Shown: positions 35,107-44,438, counted from the stretch's first letter. The stretch is 64,000 bases of DNA from an uncultured Oscillibacter sp. (GCA_910585385.1 CAJUDV010000001.1:62001-126000); one strand, 5' to 3'. Notes: generated by a model from the sequence alone, not told the origin. Made by a program: numbers and translations.

Positions 35107-35994
35107 TGCCCTGTTGTAGGCTTTTTGCAGCAGGGGTTTCGCCTTTTCAAAATCTCCCGCGTTTTTTATGAGCACCTGCAAATTGCCGGTACCATAATGG
35201 CCTATATTCCGCATATCTCTTGTAAATCCTTTTTCCAACTGGATCTCATCCGGGTTTAACCTTAAAAACAGAATAATCTGTTTGTTGTAAATCTGGACGC
35301 AGGTCATATTCTGGACCTTCTTGTATGCCAGGTACATCTTCAGCTGATTTTTTGAAATATCGTCGCCCAGGGACTCAATAAAGTCGCAAATGGAGTCATA
35401 CAGAGTCTTAATCTCCTGGGGAGCCATCAGCAGTTTTTCAATATGACCTTTTTTTTCACTTTTTGTGCTGTCGCCGCCCCCGCTCTCCACAGCCGGCTTC
35501 ACCGTCGGCGCGTTGAGATGCTCAAATAGAATCAAATCGCCGTCATATTTGCGGTAGCTGACCAGCTTGATATTTTTCTGCATCTGGTTGACGGCGTGGA
35601 CGTCGTACTTTGTAAAATTCCGCGCAATGCAGATGACGCAGGGAACCGACCAGTCAATGCCGTCCGCGGCCTCCATGCCCAGCTTTTCAATCACCAGCAG
35701 CTTAAAGTCCGCCTTGTGGTCCAACAGCCAGTCCAGGTAGAACAGCCCCTGGTTGATTACATTTTCATTTTGGCTGCGCTTGTACTCAAAGATAACCGGG
35801 CTGTTATTTTCGTCGATCCCGATACTGTCCATTCTGCCGTTGGTGATGGCATACTCACTTTTCAAAAACCGAACGCCGAAAAAAGTCTCCATATTTTTCT
35901 CAATAAGCGTCTGGAGCTCTTTTTCAAGAACTGCTTCTGAAGAGATTCTCTCCTGTACGTGCCCGTTGATTGAAAATAGTTTGATCTCCGACAT
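35104..35994 (-). CDS. PD-(D/E)XK nuclease-like protein with DUF5655-like C-terminus
   Basis: 296 aa, noticeably lower G+C than its neighbours. The N-terminal half has 'NGRMDSIGIDENNSPVIFEY' followed by K, i.e. the D...E-x-K pattern of PD-(D/E)XK nucleases of the NucS/DUF91 type. The C-terminal ~115 residues ('IKTLYDSICDFIESLGDDIS' through 'RDMRNIGHYGTGNLQVLI') look like DUF5655. Such proteins are scattered accessory genes, possibly DNA repair or defence; activity is unproven. It is inserted between gyrB and gyrA in the same orientation, and its stop codon lies in the repeat. Confidence 0.75.
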   Translation of the reverse strand: MSEIKLFSINGHVQERISSEAVLEKELQTLIEKNMETFFGVRFLKSEYAITNGRMDSIGIDENNSPVIFEYKRSQNENVINQGLFYLDWLLDHKADFKLLVIEKLGMEAADGIDWSVPCVICIARNFTKYDVHAVNQMQKNIKLVSYRKYDGDLILFEHLNAPTVKPAVESGGGDSTKSEKKGHIEKLLMAPQEIKTLYDSICDFIESLGDDISKNQLKMYLAYKKVQNMTCVQIYNKQIILFLRLNPDEIQLEKGFTRDMRNIGHYGTGNLQVLIKNAGDFEKAKPLLQKAYNRA

Positions 35995-36033
35995 CAGTAT
36001 TCCTCTCTACTCCGCAGCCTCCGCCACCATGCG

Positions 36034-37983
36034 TCAATAGTCCAGGTTCACCGCGTACTGGGCGTTCTCCTCGATGAACGCCTTCCGGGGCTCCACCTTC
36101 TCCCCCATGAGGACGGTGAAGATCTCGTCGGCCCGCACCGCGTCGTCCAGGGTGATTCGCCGCAGCGTGCGCTTTTCCGGGTCCATGGTGGTCTCCCACA
36201 GCTCATGGGGGTTCATCTCACCCAGGCCCTTGAACCGGCTGATGTCCACCTTGGCGTTGGGGTTGTCTCCCCGGAGCTCGGCGGAGATGGCGTCCCGCTC
36301 CTCCTCGGAGAAGGCCAGGCGGGTTGTCTTGCCCCGGGTCAGCTTAAAGAGGGGCGGCACGGCGGAGTAGACGTATCCCTGCTCAATCATAGGCCGCATG
36401 AAGCGGAAGAAGAAGGTCAGGAGCAGCGTCCGGATGTGGGCGCCGTCCACGTCGGCGTCGGCCATGATGATGACCTTGTGATACCGCAGCTTCCCGGCGT
36501 CAAACTCCTCGCCGATGCCCGCCCCCAGGGCGGTGATGACCGGCTGGAGCTTGTCGTTGCCGTATACCTTGTCCGCCCGGGCCTTCTCCACGTTCAGCAT
36601 CTTGCCCCACAGGGGGAGGATGGCCTGGAAGCGGGAATCCCGCCCCTGGGTGGCGGAGCCTCCGGCGGAGTCGCCCTCCACGATGTAGATCTCGGTGAGC
36701 TCCGGGTTATTCTCGTTGCAGTCCCGGAGCTTATCGGGCATAGCCGCGCCGCCCAGGGCCGTCTTGCGGCGGATGGACTCCCGGGCCTTCTTGGCAGCCT
36801 CCCGAGCACGGTTAGCCGTCAGGGCCTTGTCCAGAATCATCCGGCCTACCTGGGGGTTTTCCTCCAGGAAGGTGTCCAGCTTCTCGGAGACAATGTTGTT
36901 CACCAGGGTGCGGATCTCGCTGTTTCCCAGCTTGGCCTTGGTCTGGCCCTCGAACTGGGCCTCCGTCAGCTTTACGGAGATGACGCAGGTGAGGCCCTCC
37001 CGACAGTCCTCGCCGGAGACCTTCTCGTCGTCCTTCAGCATCTTGATCTTCCGGCCGTAGCTGTTGAGCACGGTGGTCAGCGCCCGCTTGAAGCCCTCCT
37101 CGTGCATGCCGCCCTCGGGGGTACGGACGTCGTTGGCGAAGGAGACGATCATCTCGTTGTAAGCGTCGTTATACTGCAGCGCCACCTCCGCTGAGGCGTC
37201 GTCCTTCTGCCCAGCCATGTAGATAACTCCCGCGTGAATGGGCGTCTTGTTCTGGTTCAGCCACGTTACATATTCCCTGATGCCGCCCTCATAGTACATG
37301 GAGTCCGCGGCCTCACGTCCCTCCCGCCTGTCAAAGGTGGAGATTTTCAGCCCCGCGTTTAAGAAGGCCTGCTGCCGCATCCGGGTGTGGATGGTATCGT
37401 AGTTGTAGGTGGTGACGTCGAACATCTCAGGGTCCGGCTTGAAGGTGACGGTAGTGCCGGTGCGGTCCGTCTTTCCAACAACAGTCATCTTCTCCGTCAC
37501 ACTGCCCCGGGAGAATTTCATCTCGTAGATCTCACCGTTCTTGTGCACCTGGACGGTGAGCCACTCTGAGAGGGCGTTCACCACGGAGGCGCCCACGCCG
37601 TGGAGGCCGCCGGAGACCTTGTATCCCCCGCCGCCGAACTTGCCGCCGGCGTGGAGCACGGTGTATACCACCTCCAAGGCGGGAAGCCCCGTCTGGGCCT
37701 GGATGTCCACGGGGATGCCCCGGCCGTTGTCGGTGACAGTGATGGTGTCCCCGGGGTTGATGGTGACGGTGATCTCGTCGCAGTACCCCGCCAGGGCCTC
37801 GTCAATGGCGTTATCCACAATCTCGTAGACCAGGTGGTGCAGGCCTGACTCGCTGGTGGAGCCAATATACATGCCCGGCCGCTTCCGCACGGCCTCCAGG
37901 CCCTCCAGCACTTGAATTTCAGAGGCGTCGTACTCGTTGGACGCGTCCACAGCGGTGGAATTCAGAATCTCATTGTCTGCCAT
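36034..37983 (-). CDS. gyrB: DNA gyrase subunit B
   Basis: 649 aa from ATG 37983 (AAGGAG upstream). GHKL ATPase domain: 'RPGMYIGSTSESGLHHLVYE', 'EIVDNAIDEALAGY', 'VTDNGRGIPVDIQ' and 'VSGGLHGVGASVVNALS'. TOPRIM domain: 'IVEGDSAGGSATQGRD', 'ADADVDGAHIRTLLLTFFF'. It ends 'NAQYAVNLDY' as expected for short (Gram-positive) GyrB. It supplies ATP hydrolysis for gyrase. It lies downstream of recF-remB as in Bacillus, but is separated from gyrA by about 1.1 kb. Confidence 0.97.
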   Translation of the reverse strand: MADNEILNSTAVDASNEYDASEIQVLEGLEAVRKRPGMYIGSTSESGLHHLVYEIVDNAIDEALAGYCDEITVTINPGDTITVTDNGRGIPVDIQAQTGLPALEVVYTVLHAGGKFGGGGYKVSGGLHGVGASVVNALSEWLTVQVHKNGEIYEMKFSRGSVTEKMTVVGKTDRTGTTVTFKPDPEMFDVTTYNYDTIHTRMRQQAFLNAGLKISTFDRREGREAADSMYYEGGIREYVTWLNQNKTPIHAGVIYMAGQKDDASAEVALQYNDAYNEMIVSFANDVRTPEGGMHEEGFKRALTTVLNSYGRKIKMLKDDEKVSGEDCREGLTCVISVKLTEAQFEGQTKAKLGNSEIRTLVNNIVSEKLDTFLEENPQVGRMILDKALTANRAREAAKKARESIRRKTALGGAAMPDKLRDCNENNPELTEIYIVEGDSAGGSATQGRDSRFQAILPLWGKMLNVEKARADKVYGNDKLQPVITALGAGIGEEFDAGKLRYHKVIIMADADVDGAHIRTLLLTFFFRFMRPMIEQGYVYSAVPPLFKLTRGKTTRLAFSEEERDAISAELRGDNPNAKVDISRFKGLGEMNPHELWETTMDPEKRTLRRITLDDAVRADEIFTVLMGEKVEPRKAFIEENAQYAVNLDY

Positions 37984-38116
37984 ATTGTTCTCCTTATGAT
38001 TTCTCAGAGCAGAAAAAGCCGGGCCGGTGGCTGGAAAAATTCCGTCCGGCCTGCCTTTTCCCACTCCGCGTTAATTTTGGGAATATACGTGGGATAAGCC
38101 GCATAGGATTGTCCTG

Positions 38117-38485
38117 TCAGGGGACCTGACCGGTTCTGCCTCCGGGGCGGAGCCTATCAAAGGCCAAGCTGACCAGCCACCCAATCAGCATACCGAACAA
38201 GACATAAAGCACCACAACGCCAAAGCCGATGTAATTCCAGATGCCATGGCCCTGTATGGTGCTGATCATATGAAATTGATTCAGCTGGTATATCACCTCC
38301 AGAGCCGCCATGATTCCCGCGCCCAGCAGGGGAAACCAGCGGGCCTTTCCCGTCCTGCGGAGCAGGAAAAGCTGAACTGCCGCCCCCGCCAGCGAAAAGC
38401 CCATGGCAACCAGCAAAACCGGCGCGTGAAACCACGGATAGAACCAGAAAACCATACAATCCAAAATGATCAAAGGGTCCGCCAT
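38117..38485 (-). CDS. Small membrane protein of unknown function
   Basis: 122 aa with about four hydrophobic segments ('PWFHAPVLLVAMGFSLAGAA', 'FPLLGAGIMAALEVIYQL', 'IGFGVVVLYVLFGMLIGWLV') and a basic C-terminus. An AAAGGAG sequence precedes the ATG. It sits between the PH-domain gene and gyrB in the recF-gyrB operon. No family recognised. Confidence 0.7.
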   Translation of the reverse strand: MADPLIILDCMVFWFYPWFHAPVLLVAMGFSLAGAAVQLFLLRRTGKARWFPLLGAGIMAALEVIYQLNQFHMISTIQGHGIWNYIGFGVVVLYVLFGMLIGWLVSLAFDRLRPGGRTGQVP

Positions 38486-38512
38486 TGCCGCGCTCCTTTC
38501 ATCCTCTGTCTC

Positions 38513-38923
38513 TCAGTCCAGCTCCTCGTCCTCCGGGTCCTCCATCTCGCAGAGCCCCTCCGGCTCCTGGCCCGTTCCCATGAGCTCCGTGGTCCGCATC
38601 CGCCGCTTGTCCTTGGCGGCCTCCACGTTCTGGTGGATCAGCTCCTTGACCTCCCGGGGCCTCTTGATATTTTCCAAATCCAAATGCGGTACGCTCTTAT
38701 CGGAGGAGTGGACGCACACGGTGCCCACCCCGAAGATCCGCTGTCCCAGGGTCATGGTCAGCTCCAGGTCCCGCACCCGGTAGAGCAGCACCTCGTCGGC
38801 CTTGAGGTTCAAAAGGCCCGTCTCACAAAAGAGTCTGTCCTCGCTGAGGCTGTACCGGGTAAAGGAGAGGGGCAGGCCCAGACGGCGCTTGCGGTCCTTC
38901 CACAGATATTCAATGGGATTCAT
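38513..38923 (-). CDS. Bacterial PH (bPH2)-domain protein
   Basis: 136 aa from ATG 38923, preceded by GAGGAGG. The region 'FTRYSLSEDRLFCETGLLNL' through 'EVLLYRVRDLELTMTLGQRI' fits the bacterial pleckstrin-homology fold of YdbS/YdbT-like proteins, which is followed here by a charged C-terminal tail. No membrane segment is visible, so it is cytoplasmic. It begins 12 nt after remB. Confidence 0.72.
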   Translation of the reverse strand: MNPIEYLWKDRKRRLGLPLSFTRYSLSEDRLFCETGLLNLKADEVLLYRVRDLELTMTLGQRIFGVGTVCVHSSDKSVPHLDLENIKRPREVKELIHQNVEAAKDKRRMRTTELMGTGQEPEGLCEMEDPEDEELD

Positions 38924-38934
38924 GGCAATCCTCC

Positions 38935-39210
38935 TCATTCAAAGTTATTTTGAAAGTGACTTCTCTCCGCCCGGCTCCCCAGCGTGGCGGGGTTCAGCTG
39001 GGAGAGGTACACAATCTGGTCATGGTAGGGGTGGTCGCACACCACAAAGGACTTTGGGATGTCCCCGGACACATCCAGCACCACGCCCTCTCTCTGAGCG
39101 GCGGCGAGATAATCCCGTGTCCGTTTGGAGGTGGAGCACTTATCCAGGTCAAAAATTCCGATGATCCGGCGGTCCGGCACGATCTCGTTTTGTCCCAGGT
39201 GCAGATACAT
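38935..39210 (-). CDS. remB: RemB/YaaB-like DUF370 regulator
   Basis: 91 aa with the DUF370 sequence 'MYLHLGQNEIVPDRRIIGIF' and 'DLDKCSTSKRTRDYLAAAQR', then 'FVVCDHPYHDQIVYLSQL'. In Bacillus the paralogues RemA/RemB activate matrix genes, and remB (yaaB) lies between recF and gyrB exactly as here. RemA-type proteins bind DNA as ring oligomers. Function in this organism is inferred from family and synteny. Confidence 0.88.
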   Translation of the reverse strand: MYLHLGQNEIVPDRRIIGIFDLDKCSTSKRTRDYLAAAQREGVVLDVSGDIPKSFVVCDHPYHDQIVYLSQLNPATLGSRAERSHFQNNFE

Positions 39211-39222
39211 GGCTAAATCCTC

Positions 39223-39771
39223 TCACATCCGGTCCCGCAGCCAGGCAAACCACCGGCGGCGGACGACGCTCTTCTGGGCCCGCTCATTGTCCCAGTTCTC
39301 ATAGGTGCTTCTCCTGCCGGCGCGGTACAGCTTATAGTACTCGCTTTCCGCGCCGTCTCCCCCTTTTCCGAGAACAAGCATATGGCCGCCGCCGTCCGTC
39401 CAGTTCACGTATAAATAGGGACCATCCTCATAGAAAATGGCGCTGATCACGACCGTCGCCCCGCTCTCCGGAGAGAGATGCCGGTCCGCCGCCGCCATCA
39501 GCTCTGGATCATCCGCGGCCGATAGATCCCCATTCTCACCTCTCTCCAGCAGTTCCCGCACGGCGGCGCATTGGGCGAGATCCCCGACCATGGCCTTGTC
39601 GCCCTCCGTGATCTCCACCTCCGGCGCCCGCCGCAGAATGGCCTCCGTGTTCTTCGACGTCACCACCAGCTCGTCACAGGAGTAGCGGCTCTCCATACAG
39701 AGCTCGATGCCCAGCAAAATTAGGAGAAGAACGAATATTGTTGTTTTAAGAATCCTCTTTGAATCTTTCAT
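39223..39771 (-). CDS. Membrane-anchored protein of unknown function
   Basis: 182 aa from ATG 39771 (GGGAG six bases upstream). One N-terminal membrane segment (about residues 8-24, 'TIFVLLLILLGIELCM') is followed by an extracytoplasmic domain with 'YEDGPYLYVNWTDGGGHMLV' and a tryptophan/arginine-rich C-terminus. No family recognised. It lies between recF and remB. The 265 bp upstream (39772-40036) hold a 14-bp inverted repeat (gagagagaaaagagaa) but no gene. Confidence 0.68.
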   Translation of the reverse strand: MKDSKRILKTTIFVLLLILLGIELCMESRYSCDELVVTSKNTEAILRRAPEVEITEGDKAMVGDLAQCAAVRELLERGENGDLSAADDPELMAAADRHLSPESGATVVISAIFYEDGPYLYVNWTDGGGHMLVLGKGGDGAESEYYKLYRAGRRSTYENWDNERAQKSVVRRRWFAWLRDRM

Positions 39772-40036
39772 AGGAATCTCCCTACAGCGGAGGAATCTTC
39801 CCAAACGTACCCGGCCATGCACGAAGCGCGGGAAGAGAAGATAGTCCATCCGTCTGCCCATCAAGACTGCTGCGCGCCCTTCAATCGAAGCGAGGCATTC
39901 CCGCAAGGGCCAAAAGCGTTCTCTTTTCTCTCGCAAGAGAGAGAAAAGAGAAAACGGGGGTGCATTTCCCCAGACACGCCGTTCCGGCGTGTCGTCGTCC
40001 CCGGCCCGCCGGATCGGAAAAAGCCCAGATTGGGCA

Positions 40037-41140
40037 TCACCCGATCACTCCCCGCTCCACATGGAACACCTTCCCCCCCAGCATCTCCGGCAGCCGGTCG
40101 TCCTCGCAGCAGGTGATAAACACCTGCCCTCCTGCAATTCGGTTGAGCACAAACTCCTGCCGCCTGGGGTCCAGCTCGGATAAAACGTCGTCCAACAGCA
40201 GCACCGGGTACTCCCCGGAGGCGTTTTTATAGATCTCCCGCTCCGCCAGCTTCATGGCCAGGGCCGCCGTTCTGGTCTGCCCCTGAGAGGCGTACCGCTT
40301 GGCGTCTCTCCCGTCAATGCTCACCAGCAAATCATCCTTGTGGGGCCCGGAGAGACACAGCCGGGAGGCCCGCTCCGCCGCCTGGTGCTCCTCCATGTGC
40401 CTCCACAGCTGCTCCGTCAGGACGGAGATCTCCGCCGCCGGGTCCTCCACGGAGGAGACCGTCTTGTATTGGATCTCCAGCGTCTCCCTTCCGCCGGAGC
40501 ACTCCCGGTGGTGAAGGGCGGCGTACTCCCTGAGCCGGGCGGTAAACTGCTGGCGGTAGTGGATCAGCACCGCGCCAAAGCGCACCAGCCGCTGGTTGAA
40601 CTCCGGCAGGGCGGACAGCAGATCCGGCCGCTCCTCCGCGTCCCGGAGAATCCGGGTCTTGTGGTCATAGGTCCGGCCGTACTCCGCCAGGGCGGCGGCG
40701 TACCGGGGCCGCAGCTGGCACAGGGCGGTATCCATAAACTTCCTTCTGGCGGCGGCTCCCTCCCGGATCAAAAACAGGTCCTCCGGGCAGAAGAACACCG
40801 TTTGATACACATCGCTGAGAGCGGCGCTGTTTTTGGCGGGAACCTGATTGACGGACATCCGCCGCCGCCGGTCCCGGTACAGCTCCACCTCTACCCGAAA
40901 CTCCCGCTCCCGGGCAAAGACCCGGGCGGCCATTCGGGCGGCGGGGGCCTCAAAGCCGATCATCTCCCGGTCCGTCCTGGCCCGGGGAGACCTGCCGCAG
41001 GAGAGATAGACCAGGGATTCCAGAAGATTGGTCTTCCCCTGGGCGTTCTCCCCGAAGATCACGTTGCACCGGGAGTCAAAATCCGCGGCCTGGCGGCCGT
41101 AGTTCCGGAAATTCTCCAGCTCCAGGCGGTCAATCCGCAT
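40037..41140 (-). CDS. recF: DNA replication and repair protein RecF
   Basis: 367 aa from ATG 41140, overlapping the rlbA end by 11 nt. SMC-like ATPase: Walker A 'IFGENAQGKTNLLESL', signature region 'LSGPHKDDLLVSIDGR', 'YASQGQTRTAALAMKLAE', Walker B 'LLLDDVLSELDPRRQ'. RecF helps load RecA at single-strand gaps with RecO and RecR. The dnaN-rlbA-recF order is classical for Firmicutes. Confidence 0.96.
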   Translation of the reverse strand: MRIDRLELENFRNYGRQAADFDSRCNVIFGENAQGKTNLLESLVYLSCGRSPRARTDREMIGFEAPAARMAARVFAREREFRVEVELYRDRRRRMSVNQVPAKNSAALSDVYQTVFFCPEDLFLIREGAAARRKFMDTALCQLRPRYAAALAEYGRTYDHKTRILRDAEERPDLLSALPEFNQRLVRFGAVLIHYRQQFTARLREYAALHHRECSGGRETLEIQYKTVSSVEDPAAEISVLTEQLWRHMEEHQAAERASRLCLSGPHKDDLLVSIDGRDAKRYASQGQTRTAALAMKLAEREIYKNASGEYPVLLLDDVLSELDPRRQEFVLNRIAGGQVFITCCEDDRLPEMLGGKVFHVERGVIG

Positions 41141-41345
41141 ATCCCACCGTGTAGTGGTTCCCGCCGAAGAGCACATCGTCCCCGGGGCGGATCTTCTTCC
41201 CCCGCTGGAGGCAGACCTCTCCGCCCACCCGGACCTCTCCGCCCTGGATCAGCTCCTTGGCCTCCCCGCCGGTCTCCACAAGCCCCGCGAATTTCAGCAG
41301 GTCCTGGAGCTTAATAAACTCCGTTTTGATGACAATGGTTTTCAT
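41130..41345 (-). CDS. rlbA: S4-domain protein RlbA/YaaA
   Basis: 71 aa S4 RNA-binding protein: 'LLKFAGLVETGGEAKELIQG' and 'GEVRVGGEVCLQRGKKIRPG'. It corresponds to yaaA (rlbA) between dnaN and recF in Bacillus, linked to ribosome assembly. It starts 4 nt after dnaN and overlaps recF. Confidence 0.93.
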   Translation of the reverse strand: MKTIVIKTEFIKLQDLLKFAGLVETGGEAKELIQGGEVRVGGEVCLQRGKKIRPGDDVLFGGNHYTVGYAD

Positions 41346-41349
41346 AGCT

Positions 41350-42465
41350 TCACTCCGCCGATTTCAGCCGCACCGGCAGAACCATGTACAAAAAGTTGTC
41401 CTTCTCGTCCGTGGGAACGATGATGGCCGGGGACACCCCCGTGTTCAGCTCAATCTTCACCGTATCCGCCGGGGCATACCGCAAAGCCTCCATGAGATAG
41501 CGGTTGTTGAACCCGATCTCCAGTCCGCCGCCGTCGCCGGAGAGGCGGCACACGTCCTTGGCCTCGCCGTTTCCGGTCTTGGCGGAGAGCATCACCTTGT
41601 CATGGTCAAACACGCACCGCACAGGACTTTTCAGCTTGTCGGAGATCACCACCGACACCCGGTCGATGCTCTCAATAAGGGACTTGGTCTCCGCCACCAT
41701 GGAAATGGGATTGGCCCGGGGAATGGCGTTTTTGTAGTCCAAAAACTCCCCCTCCAGCCGCCGGCAGATAAGCTCCGTATCCCCCACTTCAAAGAGGATG
41801 TGCCGCCTGCCCAGGGTGACGGAGGCGGTGTCCTCCGTGTCGCTGCAGATGCTCTTCACCTCGTTGAGGGCGGCGCCGGGGGCCACAAAGGAGAAAGCAC
41901 CCCCCGCCAGCTGTTCCAGGGGCTCCCGCCGGACGGCCAGCCGGAACCCGTCCACCGCCACCATGGTGAGACCCCGCTCGTTGATCTCAAAGAGGGCGCC
42001 TGTATGCACCGGGCGGCTCTCGTTGGTGGACACGGCAAAGGCGGTCTCCTCAATCATGCTCCGCAAAACTCTCTGCTGAATGGAGACCGCGTACTCATCC
42101 TCCACCTCCGGCAGATCCGGGTAGTCCGCGGCGGAGAGACCCAGAATGTCAAAGTCCGCGTCGCCGCAGCTCAGGTGAACCATCTGCCGCTCATCGGCGG
42201 AGAAGGTTATCATGTCGTCGGGCATCCGGCGGATGATGTCGCCGAAGAGGCGGGCGTTCAGCACGATCTCCCCCGCTTCGTCAACACCGGCGGAGAGTTT
42301 GGTGCGGATTCCTGTATTCATATTATAACCGGAGACGGTTAATTCCTGCCCTGCCCGGAGGAGCAGGCCCTCCAGGGCGGGGATAGAGCTTTTTGGGGCC
42401 ACGGCTCGGCTGGTAACGGCGATGGCGCTTTGCAGCAGTGCCTTTTCGCAGGAGAACTTCATCAT
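41350..42465 (-). CDS. dnaN: DNA polymerase III sliding clamp (beta)
   Basis: 371 aa. Two adjacent ATGs (42465 and 42462); the first is nearer the AAAGGA site. Sequence 'MKFSCEKALLQSAIAVTSRA' begins the first of three clamp domains; 'NTGIRTKLSAGVDEAGEIVL', 'TNESRPVHTGALFEINERGL' and the C-terminal 'MVLPVRL' (hydrophobic-cleft region) are diagnostic. It forms a dimeric ring that tethers polymerase to DNA. Confidence 0.97.
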   Translation of the reverse strand: MMKFSCEKALLQSAIAVTSRAVAPKSSIPALEGLLLRAGQELTVSGYNMNTGIRTKLSAGVDEAGEIVLNARLFGDIIRRMPDDMITFSADERQMVHLSCGDADFDILGLSAADYPDLPEVEDEYAVSIQQRVLRSMIEETAFAVSTNESRPVHTGALFEINERGLTMVAVDGFRLAVRREPLEQLAGGAFSFVAPGAALNEVKSICSDTEDTASVTLGRRHILFEVGDTELICRRLEGEFLDYKNAIPRANPISMVAETKSLIESIDRVSVVISDKLKSPVRCVFDHDKVMLSAKTGNGEAKDVCRLSGDGGGLEIGFNNRYLMEALRYAPADTVKIELNTGVSPAIIVPTDEKDNFLYMVLPVRLKSAE

Positions 42466-42713
42466 GGCAGTCGTTTCCTTTCGGTGAAAAATAGGGAAAA
42501 GCTCGTTTTTAAAAGAGAAAAAAATAATTTTTGAAGAAATAGAAGCCGTAGAAAAAAATTCTGTGGAGAAATGGCGGAAACCGTTGGAATGAGCGCTTCT
42601 CATGTTCCACAGGGCGTCCGTCTCTTTTTCACATCTCTCCCCGGTATCCGCCGGAAAGGCGTGTTCTCCACAGGTAATTTTCCATTTTCCACAGAAAATG
42701 TGGAAATACGGCG
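42466..42713. other. dnaA-dnaN spacer with DnaA boxes (oriC part)
   Basis: 248 bp. Boxes fitting TTWTNCACA: TTTTTCACA (42625-42633) and TTTTCCACA (42685-42693). One-mismatch boxes: 42562-42570, 42603-42611, 42664-42672 and 42699-42707. The boxes at 42685 and 42699 face each other. An A/T-rich stretch (about 42480-42560) adjoins them and could unwind. In Bacillus the dnaA-dnaN spacer holds the DnaA-box cluster and unwinding element of oriC. Confidence 0.78.
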
Positions 42714-44030
42714 TTACCGCTTGGAGCTGATATTGGTTTTGATCTCCTTGATCCGCTCGGCGTAGGCGGGGTCCCGCTTCATCTTGTCCTCCACCCGCTG
42801 AATGGAGTAGAGCACGGTGGAGTGGTCCCGGTTGTCAAAGACCTTTCCGATGTCCACCACGGAGATGTTGGTCATGGACCGGATGAGATACATGGCGATC
42901 TGCCGGGCCTGAACGGCGTCCCGCACCCGCTGCTGTCCGCGGATCAAGGACTCCTCGACTCCATAGTATTTGCTGATGTAGTCCAGGATGGCCTCCGGGG
43001 TGGGGATATACTCGCTGCTGCGCTTTAAGATGTCCTGAATGGCGCGGGAGACGGTGTCCTCACTGGCCTCGTCTCCCAAGAGGTCCTTGTAGGCCAGAAG
43101 CTTGTTGACAATGCCCTCCAGCTGGCGGACGTTGGCCGTGGCCTTTTCCGCGATGGTGAAGGCGACTTTGTCCGGCAGATTCATCCCCAGGATGGCGGCC
43201 TTGTTTTTGACGATGGCCACGCGGGTCTCGAAGTCGGGGGGCGCCACATCCACCAGCAGTCCCCACTCAAACCGGGTGCGGAGCCGGTCGTCCAGCAGCG
43301 TCATCTCAGAAGGGGGGCGGTCCGAGGTCAGAACGATCTGACGGCCGGACTCATACAGGGTGTTGAAGGTGTGGAAGAACTCGTTTTGCACCTGTTCTTT
43401 GCCGGCCACGAACTGTACGTCGTCCACCAGCAGCAGGTCGGCGCTGCGGTATTTGGCCCGGAACTCGCTGCCGCGGCCCGCCCGGATCAGCTCGATAAAT
43501 TCGTTGATAAAGTCGTCGCCCTTGATATAGACGATTTTGGAGCGGGAGTCGTCCCTGCGGATGACGTTGGCGATGGAGTTGAGAAGATGGGTTTTTCCCA
43601 GGCCGGAGTCCCCGTAGATCAAGAGGGGGTTGTAGTTTTGGGCGGGGTGTTCCGCCACGGCCATGGAGGCGGCGTAGGCCAGCTTGTTGGAAGGGCCCAC
43701 CACAAAGGTCTCAAAGGTAAACTCCTCGGAGGTAAACCTGTCCTCCTTCTTTTTCGCCGCCGGTCCTTTGAACTCCGCAAAGGCGTCGTCGTCCAGAATG
43801 GAGACCTCAAAGTCCGTGGAGAATATATCCCGCAGCGCGGATTTGATATTTTTCAAGAACAGGGACTCGATATAGCCTTTCTTAAAATCATTGGAGCAGT
43901 GGAGATAAAACGTGTTCCCCCGGATGTCCGCAGCCTCCAGTTCGTCAAACCAGGTGGCGATGGTGGTCTCCGAGAGGTCCTGTTTCAGCTGTACTAAAAT
44001 ATTGGCCCATATATCGGCGACAGAATTCAA
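42714..44030 (-). CDS. dnaA: Chromosomal replication initiator DnaA
   Basis: 438 aa, TTG start at 44030 (GAGAGG upstream); no ATG precedes the conserved 'SVADIWANILVQLKQDLS'. Domain I about 1-80, a short linker, AAA+ domain III from about 105 with Walker A 'IYGDSGLGKTHLLNSIAN', Walker B 'LLLVDDVQFVAGKE' and arginine-finger region 'LRTRFEWGL'. Domain IV contains the DNA-binding helix-turn-helix 'GKVFDNRDHSTVLYSIQRVE'. It binds DnaA boxes and opens oriC. Confidence 0.97.
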   Translation of the reverse strand: MNSVADIWANILVQLKQDLSETTIATWFDELEAADIRGNTFYLHCSNDFKKGYIESLFLKNIKSALRDIFSTDFEVSILDDDAFAEFKGPAAKKKEDRFTSEEFTFETFVVGPSNKLAYAASMAVAEHPAQNYNPLLIYGDSGLGKTHLLNSIANVIRRDDSRSKIVYIKGDDFINEFIELIRAGRGSEFRAKYRSADLLLVDDVQFVAGKEQVQNEFFHTFNTLYESGRQIVLTSDRPPSEMTLLDDRLRTRFEWGLLVDVAPPDFETRVAIVKNKAAILGMNLPDKVAFTIAEKATANVRQLEGIVNKLLAYKDLLGDEASEDTVSRAIQDILKRSSEYIPTPEAILDYISKYYGVEESLIRGQQRVRDAVQARQIAMYLIRSMTNISVVDIGKVFDNRDHSTVLYSIQRVEDKMKRDPAYAERIKEIKTNISSKR

Positions 44031-44438
44031 AAGGAAGCACCTCTCTTTCTCTTGTATTATTGGGAAATCGCCGGTCCAATCCCCATGCGTGCCTTTGCCG
44101 GCCCGCCTTTTTCTCTGATTTTCGTCGGGGAGGAATGAAATTTGTCAAATTTTTGCCTTTTTCCCCTGTGCCGGGAAAAATTTCTGACGTAAATTCATAC
44201 GCCGACAATTGACTCAGCGTTCCCCTGGAAAAAGTATCGTGGAAAATGGACAAAATAATACAACTCATTATAGCAAAAAAACCAAAAAGAGGCAATACTT
44301 ATTCTAATATAAAAGAACAAAAAATATTGTCCGAAACGGCGCAAGATTTAGGTTTTTAAGAAAATAATTTGCTACATATAGAAAATCTTTCAAAAATAAG
44401 AGAAAAGGGGAGAATTTCACGGAAATTTGAAGTTCATC
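44031..44438. other. AT-rich region upstream of dnaA (possible second oriC part)
   Basis: About 400 bp, very A/T-rich from 44260 to 44440, carrying the dnaA promoter and one imperfect DnaA box (cgtggaaaa, 44238-44246). Transcription diverges from here, leftward for dnaA and rightward for rpmH. Bipartite origins have boxes on both sides of dnaA, but boxes are scarce on this side. Confidence 0.5.
44267..44295 (-). promoter_or_regulatory. dnaA promoter
   Basis: Minus-strand -35 TTGCCT (44290-44295), -10 TATAAT (44267-44272), 17-bp spacer, about 235 nt before the dnaA start. The DnaA-box-like site at 44238-44246 lies just downstream and could mediate autoregulation. Confidence 0.7.
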
